Part shown: one piece after another, positions 24,715-36,750 of the stretch
How positions within the stretch are numbered: position 1 is the stretch's first letter
How the letters are laid out: every line of letters begins with the position of its first letter
Assembly (NCBI RefSeq): GCF_905475395.1
Contig: NC_058341.1
Span: forward strand, 64,425,501-64,489,500
From: Chrysoperla carnea
Taxonomy: Eukaryota > Arthropoda > Insecta > Neuroptera > Chrysopidae
Length of the DNA: 64,000 nt
Direction of reading: 5' to 3'
The notes under the pieces: generated by a model
Databases searched by the model: none
What the model was told of the DNA's origin: nothing
The model's input: the letters and a program-made list of their open reading frames with translations, nothing else
Program-made: the position numbers and the translations under genes

Positions 24715-25032
24715 CAGAATGTTCGATTTACACCTAGGCATATAAATATCACGAGTATGATAGAGTACATGCTTTAAGCAATGCGTCATTGTGAGAGGTA
24801 TTATATGCATGTGTTGAAGCTTCGATATGCGCTGAGATAGTTGTAAGAAGCTTGGAGAGTGGGAGTTTCTTAGTTGAATAAATGAACTACAACAGATAAG
24901 CCACGATAGAAGAAACTTTTGCATTTTTATTTAACACCCATAATACCTCCTACTTAGATGCATTGCTTAACGCATGTATTCTGTCATACTCGTGACATTT
25001 ATATGCGTAGATGTAAATCGAACATTCTGTAT
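24715..25032. mobile_element. ~318 bp inverted-repeat element
   Basis: Left arm begins CAGAATGTTCGATTTACACC and the right arm ends GTAAATCGAACATTCTG, with about 90 bp of complementarity (GAGGTATTA near 24795 facing TAATACCTCC near 24940). The 98-codon minus frame at 24628-24924 overlaps this element and is not supported as a gene. Confidence 0.65.
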
Positions 25033-25239
25033 ATGCCTATAGCGAATGTATTATTTAATCATGTTTTTTGCCGGCAGTAAGTGCGGTTTCTCGGCTGTAT
25101 AGCTAAGATTAAAGTGTAGAAGAATTCACTAATCTGATTTAATACCTTAAATTTAATGTTGACTATAAGTAGTTATTTTATTCAATAGATTCTAGCTCTC
25201 AACGTAGGCTTGTATTGTGTATTTCTTAAATACATGATA

Positions 25240-25750
25240 CTAGCGACCCGCCCCTGCTTCGCACGGGTGCAATGCTGATACTAAATACACTACAGAAAAA
25301 CTGTGAACGTTGTATATAAAAACATAGCGGCCCGCTCTGGCTTCGCACGGGTATAAAATATATAGCCTATGTGATTAAAATCGATCCAGTATTTTTGATT
25401 TATTCATTACTGCCCGTGGCCCGCACGCGTTAAATTTGGAGTAAAACAATCCCCCTTTCCCTATACCATTAAGATTTCCTGCTATCTTTAGAATATCTAA
25501 ATTCATACACTACATTTTTACTTATTTACTTTTTACATTTTTAACTATTAACCTCAAAAATAGCAGTACTTCTCCACTATTATACATATAAACCTTCCTG
25601 TTATTATACATATAAACCTTCCTTTTGAATCACTCTATCTATTAAAAAACCGCATCAAAATCCGTTACGTAGTTTCAAAGATTTAAGCATACAAAGGAAC
25701 ATAGGGACATAGGGACAGAGAAAGCGACTTTGTTTTATACTATGTAGTGA
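25240..25750 (+). mobile_element. CTAGCGACCCGCCCC repeat, near-complete copy
   Basis: Two heads in succession, CTAGCGACCCGCCCCTGCTT at 25241 and TAGCGGCCCGCTCTGGCTTC at 25324, are followed by ATCAAAATCCGTTACGTAGT and the end CTTTGTTTTATACTATGTAG. The class is uncertain; this head and tail pair is common in invertebrate genomes. Noncoding. Confidence 0.62.
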
Positions 25751-26540
25751 TGAAGTAGTGAATGAATTCAAAAAAAATTATTGAAATAGCGTATTATTCA
25801 TTAACACGAAGAATTTCATTGTTCTTGTTAAATAATTTCTTTCAATTAACTTCCATGCTAATTACACGTAATTTCATTTAAATAATTTTCTTTTTTAAAT
25901 GGATATCATTTAGATCTCTCAAACATTTAGGTTTCTTGGCGTAAGAAACCTAGAGGGCATTCGATCTAATTGTATAGAGCATTAGTCTGTATCCAAACGC
26001 ATGAAGTACTTGAATCAATCGATTTATATTTGGTATGAAGAACTTTGTTTTTTAGTGTATATGAATTTATGTCAACAAAAAAATGCAACTTCTCTATTAA
26101 AGTGAACTAACTACCCATCATTTTACCTTTTAACCTGATTGTCTAATTCCCAGCAGCATAGACTTTTATTTTAATAATAAAAATTACATGTGAGACATTT
26201 AATTGAGACATTCTGTAAGAATATTATACAAGAAGAAAATTTTATCTATCTAGTATTGGTTTGATTCTTAGCCTCTAGAGACTGAACGTTTCCTATATTC
26301 ACCAGTAGTATGTGTTCTACCTATTCGTTCGCCTCCTAAAACTAATTCAAGTTGAATTGTAATATGTATCAGATAGATAGTACCTGCTATACTTACTGAA
26401 CTAGATACTATATGTATAGAAAGTAAGCAGGGTTACTATACTAGTAGATATCAAATCAAACATATACTATATTATTTAAGAATGAGTGGCAAGTGAAATC
26501 CGTCAATGAGTCTGTTAGCAAATTTTTGATGTGTTTACTA
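25751..26540. other. Intergenic DNA, no gene seen
   Basis: No recognisable gene or element. Confidence 0.4.
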
Positions 26541-26542
26541 AC

Positions 26543-27643
26543 CCGATCATCTTACTGAAAATAAATGGTCAACCTCAGAATCTTAACGGAATAATCTAAG
26601 CGGAGTTTTTGTACAAATATTTATTTTAAGAGTACAAATGTTGTCTGGAAAATCAGTTTTTTGTCAATATCTCGTTTCTTTTGCTTTCAATCGTATTAAC
26701 ATATATTATAATAGTTGTAGAGGATAAAATTTTCTACAAATTTGGTCGAAACTTTTTTTTTGTATGTTCACCCGTTTTTTAAATAGAGGGCGTCGAAGAT
26801 GACCCAGCGATGGGTCAATATTTATAAATATAAAAATATAAACAATTATTTAAGTAGTATTTAATGAATAAGTAAGGAAAAACATTCCATAATAGACTGG
26901 GATTCACCATTGACTCTGTCTATTATACGGTTTTTCACTTAATTAGCGATTAAATACTATTTAAATAATCATTTAATACCTTTTATTTAAAAATATTGAC
27001 CCTGCACTTAGGTACGTATCGCTGAGATACTGTTTGTCTGAAATGTCCTTTTATAAGTTAGACCGTTTTTGAAATAGAAGGCGCAGAAGATGGAGCGCTC
27101 AGCTATAGGTACCTTGGCGTAAGGTCAATATTTATAAATATATGGTATTAAATGATTATTTAAGTAGTATTTAATCGATAATAAGGTGAAAAACTGTATA
27201 ATAGACAGGGTCAATTGTGAATTCCAGTCGATGATGCAGTTTTTTCCCTTAATTATTCATTAAATATTACTTAAATGATTATTAAATACCTTATATTTAT
27301 AAATAGTGACCCAGTAATGAAGTACGTTAAGCAGCCCGCGCTATCTTCTACGCCCTCTATTTCAAAAACGGTTCAACGTACAAAATAAGTTTCAGACAAA
27401 ATTTGTAGAAAATTTTATCTTCTACAACTTTTATAATAAATGTAAATACAATTGAAAGCAAAATAAATAATAAGATATTCACAAATAAACCGATTTTCGA
27501 TACCTTTAACCGGTAATATCCTAGGACGCGCACGCGTGACCGTATGTCACTTTTGAGACAACATTTGTACTATCAATATAAAGGTTTGTACAAAAATTCA
27601 ACTTATTCCGTTAGATTCCGAGGTGTTACCCTAAGATGATTGA
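26543..27643. mobile_element. 1.1 kb palindromic element
   Basis: Outer ends are inverted: CCTCAGAATCTTAACGGAAT on the left (26573) and ATTCCGTTAGATTCCGAGG on the right. Inward there are paired blocks TAGAGGATAAAATTTTCTAC / GTAGAAAATTTTATCTTCTA and a centre with several inverted copies of ATTTAAGTAGTATTTAAT and TATTTATAAATA. No coding. Confidence 0.7.
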
Positions 27644-28185
27644 AGTATACTATCTACATCCCCGCCTAAAAAACAATTTTCTTCTTATAACGTGGTAGGT
27701 TTTGCAGATTTTCGTAATGCACGATTAAAATTACACAATAATGTTTAAAAGAAACTTTTTTAAAGATTACATAATTACTTGTGATAAATTTCTCAGAAAA
27801 CGATTAATTTTCTAATAATTCATCCAAAGTAAACGGTGAAACTATAAATTTTTCACTTTTATTTAAGTGTTCTACATCGATATGGTACAGGTAGAAAAAG
27901 AACTATTTTCAACCAATTTAATGAGCTCGAGTTAACATGGGCTTTGTTTTTTCCTGTGCGTGGTAAGGATGCCAGTAGCGACTTTGATGGCGATGGCGAT
28001 TTAGGTTCTTGCTGATATGCTGCCATTATTGGTTGTATATTATAATCTAATCAATGATAATCTTCTCGATGTGAAGTATCATAATCTAATCTGTTTCGAA
28101 ATAATTAAACTATTTTATTTTAATTAAAAATATTTATGGTCACATTTTATAACAAATTATTGCATTTAATTGAAAGAAAACATGT
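27644..28185. other. Intergenic DNA, no gene seen
   Basis: Nothing recognised. Confidence 0.4.
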
Positions 28186-28930
28186 TAGGTACAGAAAAAT
28201 ACTCCAAGAGTTGCCTAGGGCAATGGAGGACATTCACCTGTGTTCATGACTTTGACCCGAATTCTAATGTCATGGTCATTTGACCTTAATCTTCAAATGA
28301 TATTAAAAATTTATCTAGTTTAAAAGAATTTAACAGAAGCCAATTAACATAATAACATATTTTTAAATCGCATTTCCTTCGAAAGATAACGATTTTCGAA
28401 AAGAATGTTTGTAAAAAAGAATGCTATTATTTTTTTGAGGATCAAATTGCTTATTTAGATTGTTATTATATCTCTTACTAAGATGGTATATTACCCTATA
28501 CATAATCCCTATAAATTATAAATGTGAAAGGAAGGATGTTTGTTTGTTTGTTACGCTTTCACGCAAAAACTAGCGAATGGATTTGAATGAAACTGTACAA
28601 CAATATGGATCATACATTAGAATAACACATGAGCTATGGTTTATAAAGATTTATTTTTAAAATAAATTAAATTTTTTCTGACATTTTACTGCCCCATCTA
28701 TGATTATCATTTTAAAGCATAAATTAAAGATTTCTCTACAAATTTATTATTGTAAATGTCAAACAATCCATAGCCTCCTCTTCTGATATGCTGAATTTTG
28801 ACTGTTTTAAACTTAAAAACGAGTGCCATGGAAGGGGAATAAGTGATATTAAGAGAAGTGCAGGCTCTAAAACGGTGGTTTTTAATTTTAAGCCCAGTGA
28901 AGCGGGCGGTTACCAAGCTACTAATCTATA
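28186..28930. repeat. Two dispersed-repeat fragments
   Basis: About 28186-28430 matches 40140-40345 (TTCACCTGTGTTCATGACTT; AGATAACGATTTTCGAAAA). About 28500-28690 is the reverse of the 4830-5110 repeat (TAAATGTGAAAGGAAGGATG; CGCAAAAACTAGCGAATGG). The GAAGCGGGCGG at about 28898 is a stray piece of the same head. The short frames here lie in repeats. Confidence 0.55.
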
Positions 28931-29555
28931 AAAATTGTATTTTGAATTTAAACAAAATAAAACACAGGAATGTAATAATCTCGAAGCCTTATATTCGCCT
29001 AGAGAGAAAAAAAACGAATGGAGTCTGTAAAAACAGTCGTAGTTTATTTTTAAATCATTAATTCGACTGTACGCATTATTGTAAATTATGCGTTATCTGA
29101 GTAATGCCATATAGTTGTGTGTCATTCGAATAATGATTATGACCAGTAATTAAAAGCATTTACCAATTACTCTTGTCTTTGAACTTGCATGTCAGTGGTA
29201 GATACGAGTTAATACACAAAGTGTATATTGAAGTAACTACCTACAACAATTTTATATTTCTTGTTCTTGTAATTTGAACGTATCTGTGTTATATTTCCTA
29301 CATTATTTCTTCCTATAATAAACCAGTAGGTTGTTTTCTATCTATAAAGATTGCTTTAGTGGTACATATATGTATAGGTAGTAGTAGTGGAAACCATTCA
29401 TTGAATTATTACCTATAGATTGGAAAATTTTAATAAAAAAACATAAGATTTACATTGAAAATAAATTTTTTTTATTAGATTACTTTTTTATTTTTTACTC
29501 ATGTGTACTTAAAAAATTTTACAGAAAAGAAAGAAGTAAGGAGACGTTAAACCAC
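28931..29555. other. Intergenic DNA, no gene seen
   Basis: Nothing recognised. Confidence 0.4.
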
Positions 29556-29559
29556 CAAA

Positions 29560-31004
29560 ATAATCATAAAATTCTACAGCAACATATATGAGGACACTGA
29601 GTATACAGGCATAATCTTTCTATCGAAAGACTATGAGGAAATACTGTTCTTCCGAAATTAAAGTCGGAATTAAGAAGTGAAGACGACAAACTAAGTAACA
29701 AAATCTTAAAGGAATGTCTACAAGTTATACTTTAAGTCATTACACTCCTATTCAATGACATTATAACAAAGTATTATAGTTTTTAATGAAAAAATTTTCT
29801 GGTTTTCATACATTTAAGAGCGTAATTTTTCAGTTGTCGGTGTTTTTAAACTTCATATTTCTAGTATCTTAAAAAGGTTTATTTTTTAAATAGATTTGAA
29901 ACACTAAAAAAGCTTTTGAAAAATGGTTGGAGGTAGGATCTTTTAAATTATCGGAGGTGCATAAAACATATACAAAGTGTTCTACAATTCACTGCAGAAC
30001 TCTTGACTTCCTAAATAAGCTTATAAAGATGAACGAAAAATCCCTTAACCAAATTTCAATCTGAGGCCTAAATTCAAAGATAATAAAAAAACAATAAATT
30101 TATCCAATGACGGAGCACTTACGAATAGAAGTATGCCTTTCTTCTAACTGGGTGGGGTTTAATAAAAATTTAAAAAGTGGGATAGATAATTTGATAATTA
30201 AATGTAACGATAAAGACAAAAACAATAAGACAACAACTATAGCAATGTGATAAAGGAAATTATACCAAAACAATGGAAAACAGTAACTATTATATTACTG
30301 CACAAAAAAGGGAATTCCGATGTAATTTCTCGACAGTCGACCACGTCCATATTATAAAACAATTATTAAAAAGAAACAATGAATAAAGAAAGACGTATTA
30401 TTTAGCCTAAAACAAAGCATTCGATTCTAATCGACTAAAACAAAGCATTTGATTCATATATGGGACGCATACACGTATATGGGAAGCTCCAAAATAATAT
30501 GACATATACACATATGGGAATCTCCAAAATCACCAGATGTATTCGAACCAACAAAAAATATATGAAGGCTCCACAGCAAAAAAAAAAAAAAATAATAAAA
30601 AGTATACCAAATCTTAATGCTATATCAAAACTAGAATTTGATTTTATTCAAAGTAGTGACCCACAAATCCCACAATATTAAGAAAAAAAAAAGGTATATA
30701 TAAAGCAAGAAAGCAAGAATGATATCTATGTCAGATTCATTTTACTCTAAACTTAATAGTTACTTAAAAGGCAATCCAACTGAAGGGAATAGATCTAGTT
30801 TTATGGTAAGAATAGTTTCAGAATATATTGATAAAAAACAAAGTAATGTATAATGATTATATATCTATTATATATATCATGTATAACAATTATATAAAAA
30901 TATGTTAAAATTGATTGGATACTAGAGTTCTGTTAACCGATACAAACCGATAGATAGGGCAACCATTTAGAATATTGAAAAGAGTAAGACAAGGATATCC
31001 TCTA
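29560..31004 (+). pseudogene. Broken non-LTR retrotransposon reverse transcriptase
   Basis: Pieces of an RT domain are readable on the plus strand in several frames. VITLLFNDIIT lies near 29740-29770. EIIPKQWKTVTIILLHKKGN lies near 30257-30315, then FSTVDHVHIIKQLLKRNNE from about 30330, then a degenerate D(Y)NKAFDS near 30440. FRILKRVRQGYPLS lies near 30968-31006. The order matches the PxxWK...xLLHKKG, FSTVDHI, DxxKAFDS and GVRQGxxLSP blocks of LINE-type RTs. The expected NYRPISLL block is deleted and the copy is interrupted at 29786-30245. It is inactive. Confidence 0.75.
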
Positions 31005-31480
31005 TCACATTGCTATAGTTGTTGTCTTATTGTTTTTATCTTTATCGTTACATTTAATTATGAAATTATCTATCCCACTTTTTAAATTTTTGTTAAACCC
31101 CATCCAGTTAGAAGAAAGGCATACTTCTATTCGTAAGTGCTCCGTCATTGGATAAATTTAATGTTTTTTTATTATCTCTGAATTAAGGCTTCAGATTGAA
31201 ATTTGGTTAAAGGATTTTTCGTTCATCTTTATTAGCTTATTTAGGAAGTCAAGAGTTCTGCAGTGAATTATAGAACACTTTGTATATGTTTTATGCACCT
31301 CCGATAATTTAAAAGATCCTACCTCCAACTATTTTTCAAAAGCTTTTTTTAGTGTTTCATATCTATCTAAAAAATAAACCTTTTTAAGATACTAGAAAAA
31401 TAAAGTTTAAAAACACCGACGACTGAAAAATTACGCTCTTAAATGTATGAAAACAAGAAAATTTTTTCATCTGAAATTAT
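29786..31480. repeat. Inverted pair of ~460 bp repeats flanking the RT fragment
   Basis: Left arm about 29786-30245, right arm about 31010-31475, in opposite orientation. GTTGTCTTATTG near 31020 faces CAATAAGACAAC near 30222, and GGAGGTGCATAAAACATATA at 29954 faces TATATGTTTTATGCACCTCC at 31285. The left arm splits the RT reading between FNDIIT and EIIPKQWK, so it inserted into the retrotransposon. No coding frame in the arms. Confidence 0.75.
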
Positions 31481-32010
31481 TATGATACGTAAAATCGTCA
31501 TTACAGTCGGGGTACCTTTAAGATTAAACAGTTTTTCACAGAACGGAAAGGAGGTTTCCCGACTGTAATGAAGATTTTACTTATCATAAAAATTTCAGAT
31601 AAAACTATTTTCTTGATTTCATACTTTAAAGATCGTAATTTTGCAGTCGTCGAAGTTTTGGATGCTTTTAACGATATACCTCATTTGCTAAATTATGATA
31701 AATAGTTTAGAAGCTTGAAGGGAACAGACGAAAATACATACATTTTAAAATATTTCGCGGTTATTATTTCATGATAAAGTATTACAATATATATATATAT
31801 TATATATATTTGGTTTTCGATCATAACTTTATATCTTCTACCGGGTGCTATATTAAATTTAATGTGACGTAACACATAACAGCCGTACGAGCAAGGCGCT
31901 TTTAGCGATATCTAATTTTTCAAATTATGATAAGTAGTTTAGAAACTAGGTGGGCAGAGATAAACATACATACATACCGGTCAAACACATAACCGTCGCC
32001 AAAATATCGT
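31430..32010. repeat. Smaller inverted repeat and AGTAGTTTAGAA repeat fragments
   Basis: About 31430-31670 folds on itself (AAATCGTCATTACAGTCGGG facing CCCGACTGTAATGAAGATTT). Two fragments with AATTATGATAAATAGTTTAG or a variant (31695, 31925) match the reverse strand near 40400-40445 and 40665-40690. A (TA)n tract lies at 31788-31808. No gene. Confidence 0.5.
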
Positions 32011-32730
32011 CGGGGTAAAAATGAATATTAACATAGAGTTTAAGACATTAAAACAACTTACACATTCCAATACATTTGAAAAAATAAAAATTGTATGTAC
32101 ATGAAGTTTGTTGCTTTTTTTTGTTATATATAAAAAAAATTTTGTTTTTAGAATCTAGATGCTTTTAAATTTATTACTTCACGTTAAGTAAACCATGATT
32201 TTAACATTTTTATACATTTTTGTACAATAAATTATAAATAAATGTAATTGAAATCGAGTCAGGAAAGAAAATTTTAAACTGCCTCAAGTTTTGTGGCTTT
32301 ATGTTTCAAAATTCATACCTATATTTCAAAAATTGAAAAAATATTTCTATTCTACAGTGTACGCAAGTTTTCTCTTCTTCGAAATTATAAAACACAGAAA
32401 ATTTTCTATGGTTAGTTTTCAAAGTTTTTTTACCAAACTATAAAAGATAGAAGGATGCTAATTTTTAATTTGTTCTAACAACTTCGAATAGTGGGACTAT
32501 TGTTATCAATTTAATACCAACCCCATCCGTAGAATTAAAGGAGCAGGAAACAAAGGTAAAAAACATAACAAAAATTTTTGTCTTCCTAAAATCCACTTTG
32601 TTTTTATTAGCAATTCGAAATTTTAAGATTAAATGTTGGCAAATTCAAAATTTTACTCAAAGGTTTTCAAAATCTATATTTTAATGTAAGTTAAAGAAAA
32701 AACTGGTATTAAATAAATTTTTACGTCTAA
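32011..32730. other. Intergenic DNA, no gene seen
   Basis: Nothing recognised until about 32735, where the sequence begins to match (inverted) the downstream flank of gene B. Confidence 0.45.
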
Positions 32731-32914
32731 AAATTCATGGGAAAGGAGATGCAAAATGGGGATAAAAGTTTGTACGAAATTATTTTGTGTTCTTAATGAA
32801 AAATCATTAAAAATTCGTCGAATAATGACATTTGAAATAAATAGTAACACGAACTGTACTTGAAAAAATAAATTATTTATTAGAAATAAAGACTGCGACA
32901 TAAATTCTCAACAT

Positions 32915-33280
32915 TTAGTGTCCATAAATATCTAAGATAAAATTAAATCCATGTCCTGCTTGTGATTTAAAATGTAATTTTACAGCTCTTGTCCCAACTC
33001 CACCTTCCAAAAGTGTAACATATCCACCTTCTCCATTAACATATTGATCCGTTGCATTGATGAAATTAATTATTTCGTAGCCATCACCTTTTGCAGGATA
33101 TCGAATATCTTTAGTTACTTTACCACCAAAGGTTGCTGCAGATTTTTGTACAATTTGACGTGTAAGAAGACGATCACCAAGTTGTTTTTGACCTTGACTC
33201 CAATGATGACTCTGTCCGGAAACTGTACATGCAATAATTGCTATTACAACAATTGATATGATGAAATTTTTAGCAGTCAT
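32915..33280 (-). CDS. Gene A: secreted MBF2-family protein, 121 aa
   Basis: Residues 1-22 form a signal peptide (MTAKNF, then a hydrophobic core ending ACTVSG), so the mature protein probably starts QSHHW and is exported. The rest fits the insect MBF2 family (named after a Bombyx transcription coactivator): RLL...I at 37-43, RYP at 60-62, IINFINATD at 70-78, GGVG at 93-96, V..HFKS at 100-106, and C-terminal DIYGH. N75-A-T is an N-glycosylation sequon. The mature part has no cysteine. The protein is full length for the family in one exon. The start is the only ATG before the signal peptide and follows ATTGTTAAA, as in gene B. A TATA box lies 86 bp upstream, and AATAAA lies at 32881-32876. It is 111/121 identical to gene B, divergently oriented. 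Function is unknown; a secreted or salivary role is inference. Confidence 0.93.
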   Translation of the reverse strand: MTAKNFIISIVVIAIIACTVSGQSHHWSQGQKQLGDRLLTRQIVQKSAATFGGKVTKDIRYPAKGDGYEIINFINATDQYVNGEGGYVTLLEGGVGTRAVKLHFKSQAGHGFNFILDIYGH

Positions 33281-33358
33281 TTTAACAATGCAGTAAACTA
33301 CTTTTGTTATAGTGAAAATACTTTGTAAATATAATGTACGGACAATACTTTCTTGATT

Positions 33359-33366
33359 AATTTATA
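33359..33366 (-). promoter_or_regulatory. Predicted TATA box of gene A
   Basis: Minus-strand TATAAATT, whose first T is 86 bp before the ATG. It aligns with the TATAAATA of gene B within about 270 bp of upstream sequence shared by both genes. Confidence 0.6.
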
Positions 33367-33591
33367 TTTAAAATTTGAATGATAATTGATAATATTTCCT
33401 GATTAAATCTTTAGTTAATGCTAAAAAAACAAACAAATAAAATTATTTTTAATTGTGACTTACGCAAGATGTGTTAAAGTGTTCTAACTAACTCTTAGAA
33501 TTCCTTCCAAGAATTTATATCTAGTAGTATTTGATCGTATGATTAACGATTGTATTGGAAAGTTTGTTTAGTAGAGTGAAATTACGCCTTG

Positions 33592-35060
33592 TATATGGAT
33601 TAAAAGTTCGAGCAGTGAAACTTTGGGGTTTTTCTTTTCACATCAAAATAAGTATTTTTTGAAATTTTTTACTTTCCCGGAGTGAAGTATTTTTTGAAAT
33701 TTTTTACTTTCCAACATGTTTAAAAAACAAAATGGCGTCAAAAATGAAATTTTTTTCAGAAGACATCGGTGCATATCCAAATTTGGTAGGTTTGTAGTCA
33801 ATGTTAAGAACTACTCCTCATATTTTTTTGGTGGGGTTTCGTCCCTTCCCCTCCCAGTTATATATATATATACGTGTACATACATATGGTAAAACAGTTC
33901 ATTTGACTGTAACTTGAAAAATATTCGATTGATTTTAATGAAACTAATATCAATAGTAGGTTTTATTACTTACAACTTTCGGTTAAAATTTTAGCGAAAT
34001 CCGTTAAATAGTTCGGCCAAAATTTCCAATTTAGGGAATTGTTTAAAATGGCTGCCATTTTATGCCATTTTGTCCTACGAGGTTAAATTTTTTTTTAAAT
34101 TGTAGCATTTTTTATTGTCTTTCGATTTTATAATAAGTGACTAACCCGTAAAATGACTCCTTGATCCATATTTTTGCGAAAAACGGAAAATTTAACACTT
34201 TCTGGAAATAATTGTTTGGGGGGTGTATGAAGTGGCTTAGGGGGGTGTTTTTTGCTGTGGCATGAGAAAACTATTTTTAAAAGAGGTCTATATGGTTTAA
34301 AGCAAAATTTTTAAGTTTTAACCCCCGTGCTGTAAGGGGGAAGGGGTGTATGAAATAAATGTATCTTAAAAGATTTTAAAAAGAGGTCAAAATAGTTTAA
34401 AATGCTAAAGTAACCCAAAATTTTAGCTGTTTATATTAATATAGCACTTTTTACAACATCCACCCCTTCCCCTCCCGCTTTCATATTTTTTGCAAATTCT
34501 AAATTTTTAGGACGTATAAAGGGGTTTTGGGGGTCGCTGATCGTCGCTGAAATTTAACCTCGTAGGACAAAATGGCATAAAATGGCAGCCATTTTAAACA
34601 ATTCCCTAAATTGGAAATTTTGGCCGAACTATTTAACGGATTTCGCTAAAATTTTAACCGAAAGTTGTAAGTAATAAAACCTACTATTGATATTAGTTTC
34701 ATTAAAATCAATCGAATATTTTTCAAGTTACAGTCAAATGAACTGTTTTACCATATGTATGTATACGTATATATATATATATAACTGGGAGGGGAAGGGA
34801 CGAAACCCCACCAAAAAAATATGAGGAGTAGTTCTTAACATGGACTACAAACCTACCAAATTTGGATATGCACCGATGTCTCCTTTTGCGAATATAAAAT
34901 AAAAATGATAAAATTTCTGAAAAAAATTTCATTTTTGACGCCATTTTGTTGTTTAAACATGTTGCACCACTCCGGGAAAGTAAAAAATTTCAAAAAATAC
35001 TTATTTTGATGTGAAAAGAAAAACCCCAAAGTTTCGCTGCTCGAACTTTTAATCCATATA
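33592..35060. mobile_element. 1.47 kb inverted-repeat element between genes A and B
   Basis: Left arm 33592-34090 and right arm 34550-35060 pair almost fully, from TATATGGATTAAAAGTTCGA at the left end to TCGAACTTTTAATCCATATA at the right, and inward to TCCTACGAGGTTAAATTT. The left arm has a short direct duplication (AAGTATTTTTTGAAATTTTT) and the right arm has a small extra block near 34885. The centre (34091-34549) is not part of the arms. Its midpoint (34326) differs from the midpoint of the gene pair (35015), so it is an independent insertion. The 73-codon frame at 34723-34944 is in the arm. Confidence 0.82.
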
Positions 35061-36499
35061 ACAGCCTTTTTTTGCTTAGATTTACTCCAGTAGTTGGTGT
35101 AATAAACATACAGAAGTATGATTTAAAATGATTTTATATAATAGTATTTAGATTCTTCAACTTTGATGTCCTATCTTTTCTTTTTCAATTTGCGGACACC
35201 CTGTTAATTTGGTGTCAAGGGTGAATAGCTGAATTTTAATATTTTCGACAGCAGACATTTTTATAAACAATAATTATTTTCGTAAATATTAAAATAAAAA
35301 AAGTTTTCCGTATGGAAGCAACTTAAGTAGACACGCTGTATATTAACTGTGTACTTTCTCGGCAACATATTATGTGACGGTGTATTTATATTAAGCGGCT
35401 TTTGGTCAAGTCAAGGGAAAGTTCTTTAACGGACAAGATAGGAACGTATACAATATAGGGATGGGCATAAGAGCAGATAATAATCAAGCCTTAAGTATAC
35501 ACTATATTTTCATTTAAAACTTATTTTATTTATACGGTACGTTATACTACCAAGAGTACAATGTACTTTGGTTTATTTACGGATTTCTCAACAAACCAAT
35601 CATACGAAATAATAGAGTAAATCTAGATTATTTGCTGACTTGGCAATCGAATAGTTCAGTTTCGAAACTTTGAGAATAATTTTTTAATAAGGATAAACAG
35701 TCTATCAATTTTTGTACCTTGAGAAAATAGTGCGCTATAGTTAACCAACAAGAGGGTTATAATTAACCCAATCGAATTGACCCATATTTACTAAAATGAA
35801 TTTTTTACCCCTCCGTGTGGCCATTTTACCCTTCTGCCAGCTGGACATGTATATTTATATATATATACTTTTTTTGTCCGAGTATATGTCACTGAACTCC
35901 TCCTAAACGGCTGGACCGATTTTGATTAAATTTTTTGTATATGTTCAAGTGGATTCGAGACTGGTTTAGATTCACAATTTTATCCAGTATTCTAAAAATT
36001 ATGGTTCCACACCAAAAAATTAAAATCATTAAATCATTCTATTGTCATTCTGATAAAGAAATGAAAATAAATTTTGTGTTTAGCGATCCCAAGCATATAT
36101 AAGCCAGGCCGCATGCCTAACTGACCAAATAATGAAAGTAAGGTATGATTTAGCGTGTGGGGTCTAGCGGGACCAAGCATAGTATAGTTTTTAAATAATT
36201 GGAACTGCATGCGAGCGAATTGAGCTCCAAGACATAGGTCTAATTGTCCAAGAGATAGTTATAAAGTTTGAGTGGGCAGAATACGTATAGTATATCTATT
36301 AATGAATTGGAGCTGTATATTAATTAATATAAATAATCGCTGATCAAAAGTTCTAATAATATAAATTGTAGGGCCACTCGGTCATTTAGTGTATGTATAA
36401 ATATATATAAGAACCTCATTTGAAGAATACAAAAATTGGCGGCGCCTTTTAAATATGGCCGGCAAAATCTAAAAAAACAATCTTAAATCATAGGAAGGA
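35061..36499. repeat. Repeat fragments upstream of gene B
   Basis: About 35165-35345 is the reverse of the 645-830 repeat. About 35830-36070 carries CTCCTAAACGGCTGGACCGA, a common transposon phrase. The remainder, including a TAGCGATCCCAAGC-type block near 36083, shows no gene. Confidence 0.5.
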
Positions 36500-36662
36500 T
36501 CAAATACTAGAAATAAATTCTTGGAAGGTTTTCTAATAAATAGGTAGTTAGAACACATTAACATATCTTGTGTAAGCCATAATTAAAAATAATTTTATTT
36601 GTTTGTGTTGACAAGTATTTATGAAAGCCTTTATCAGGAAATGTTATCATTTAAATTTTAAA

Positions 36663-36670
36663 TATAAATA
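36663..36670 (+). promoter_or_regulatory. Predicted TATA box of gene B
   Basis: TATAAATA, 88 bp before the ATG. The spacing matches gene A (86) and gene C (87), where the same TATAAATAGA or a close variant occurs. Confidence 0.62.
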
Positions 36671-36750
36671 GATCAAAAAAGTGTCTTTCATGCATTGTAA
36701 TTACAAAGAATTTTCACTATAATAAAAAAATAATTTACTGTATTGTTAAA

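Larger units (their letters stand above)
32735..33535 (-). repeat. Inverted segmental duplicate, copy with gene A
   Basis: This block and 36500-37310 are inverted copies. Shared are the coding region, ~270 bp of upstream DNA (ACAAAGTATTTTCACTATAA before gene A), and ~180 bp downstream (TTTTGCATCTCCTTTCCCAT read on the minus strand). This shows a DNA-level duplication, not a retrocopy. Confidence 0.8.

Noticed and set aside
33044..33256. 70-codon plus-strand frame inside gene A
   Set aside because: Antisense shadow of gene A, without domain or promoter.
32915..33280. Reading the MBF2-family proteins as nuclear transcription factors
   Set aside because: All five start with a clear signal peptide and carry a glycosylation sequon, so secretion fits better than a nuclear role.
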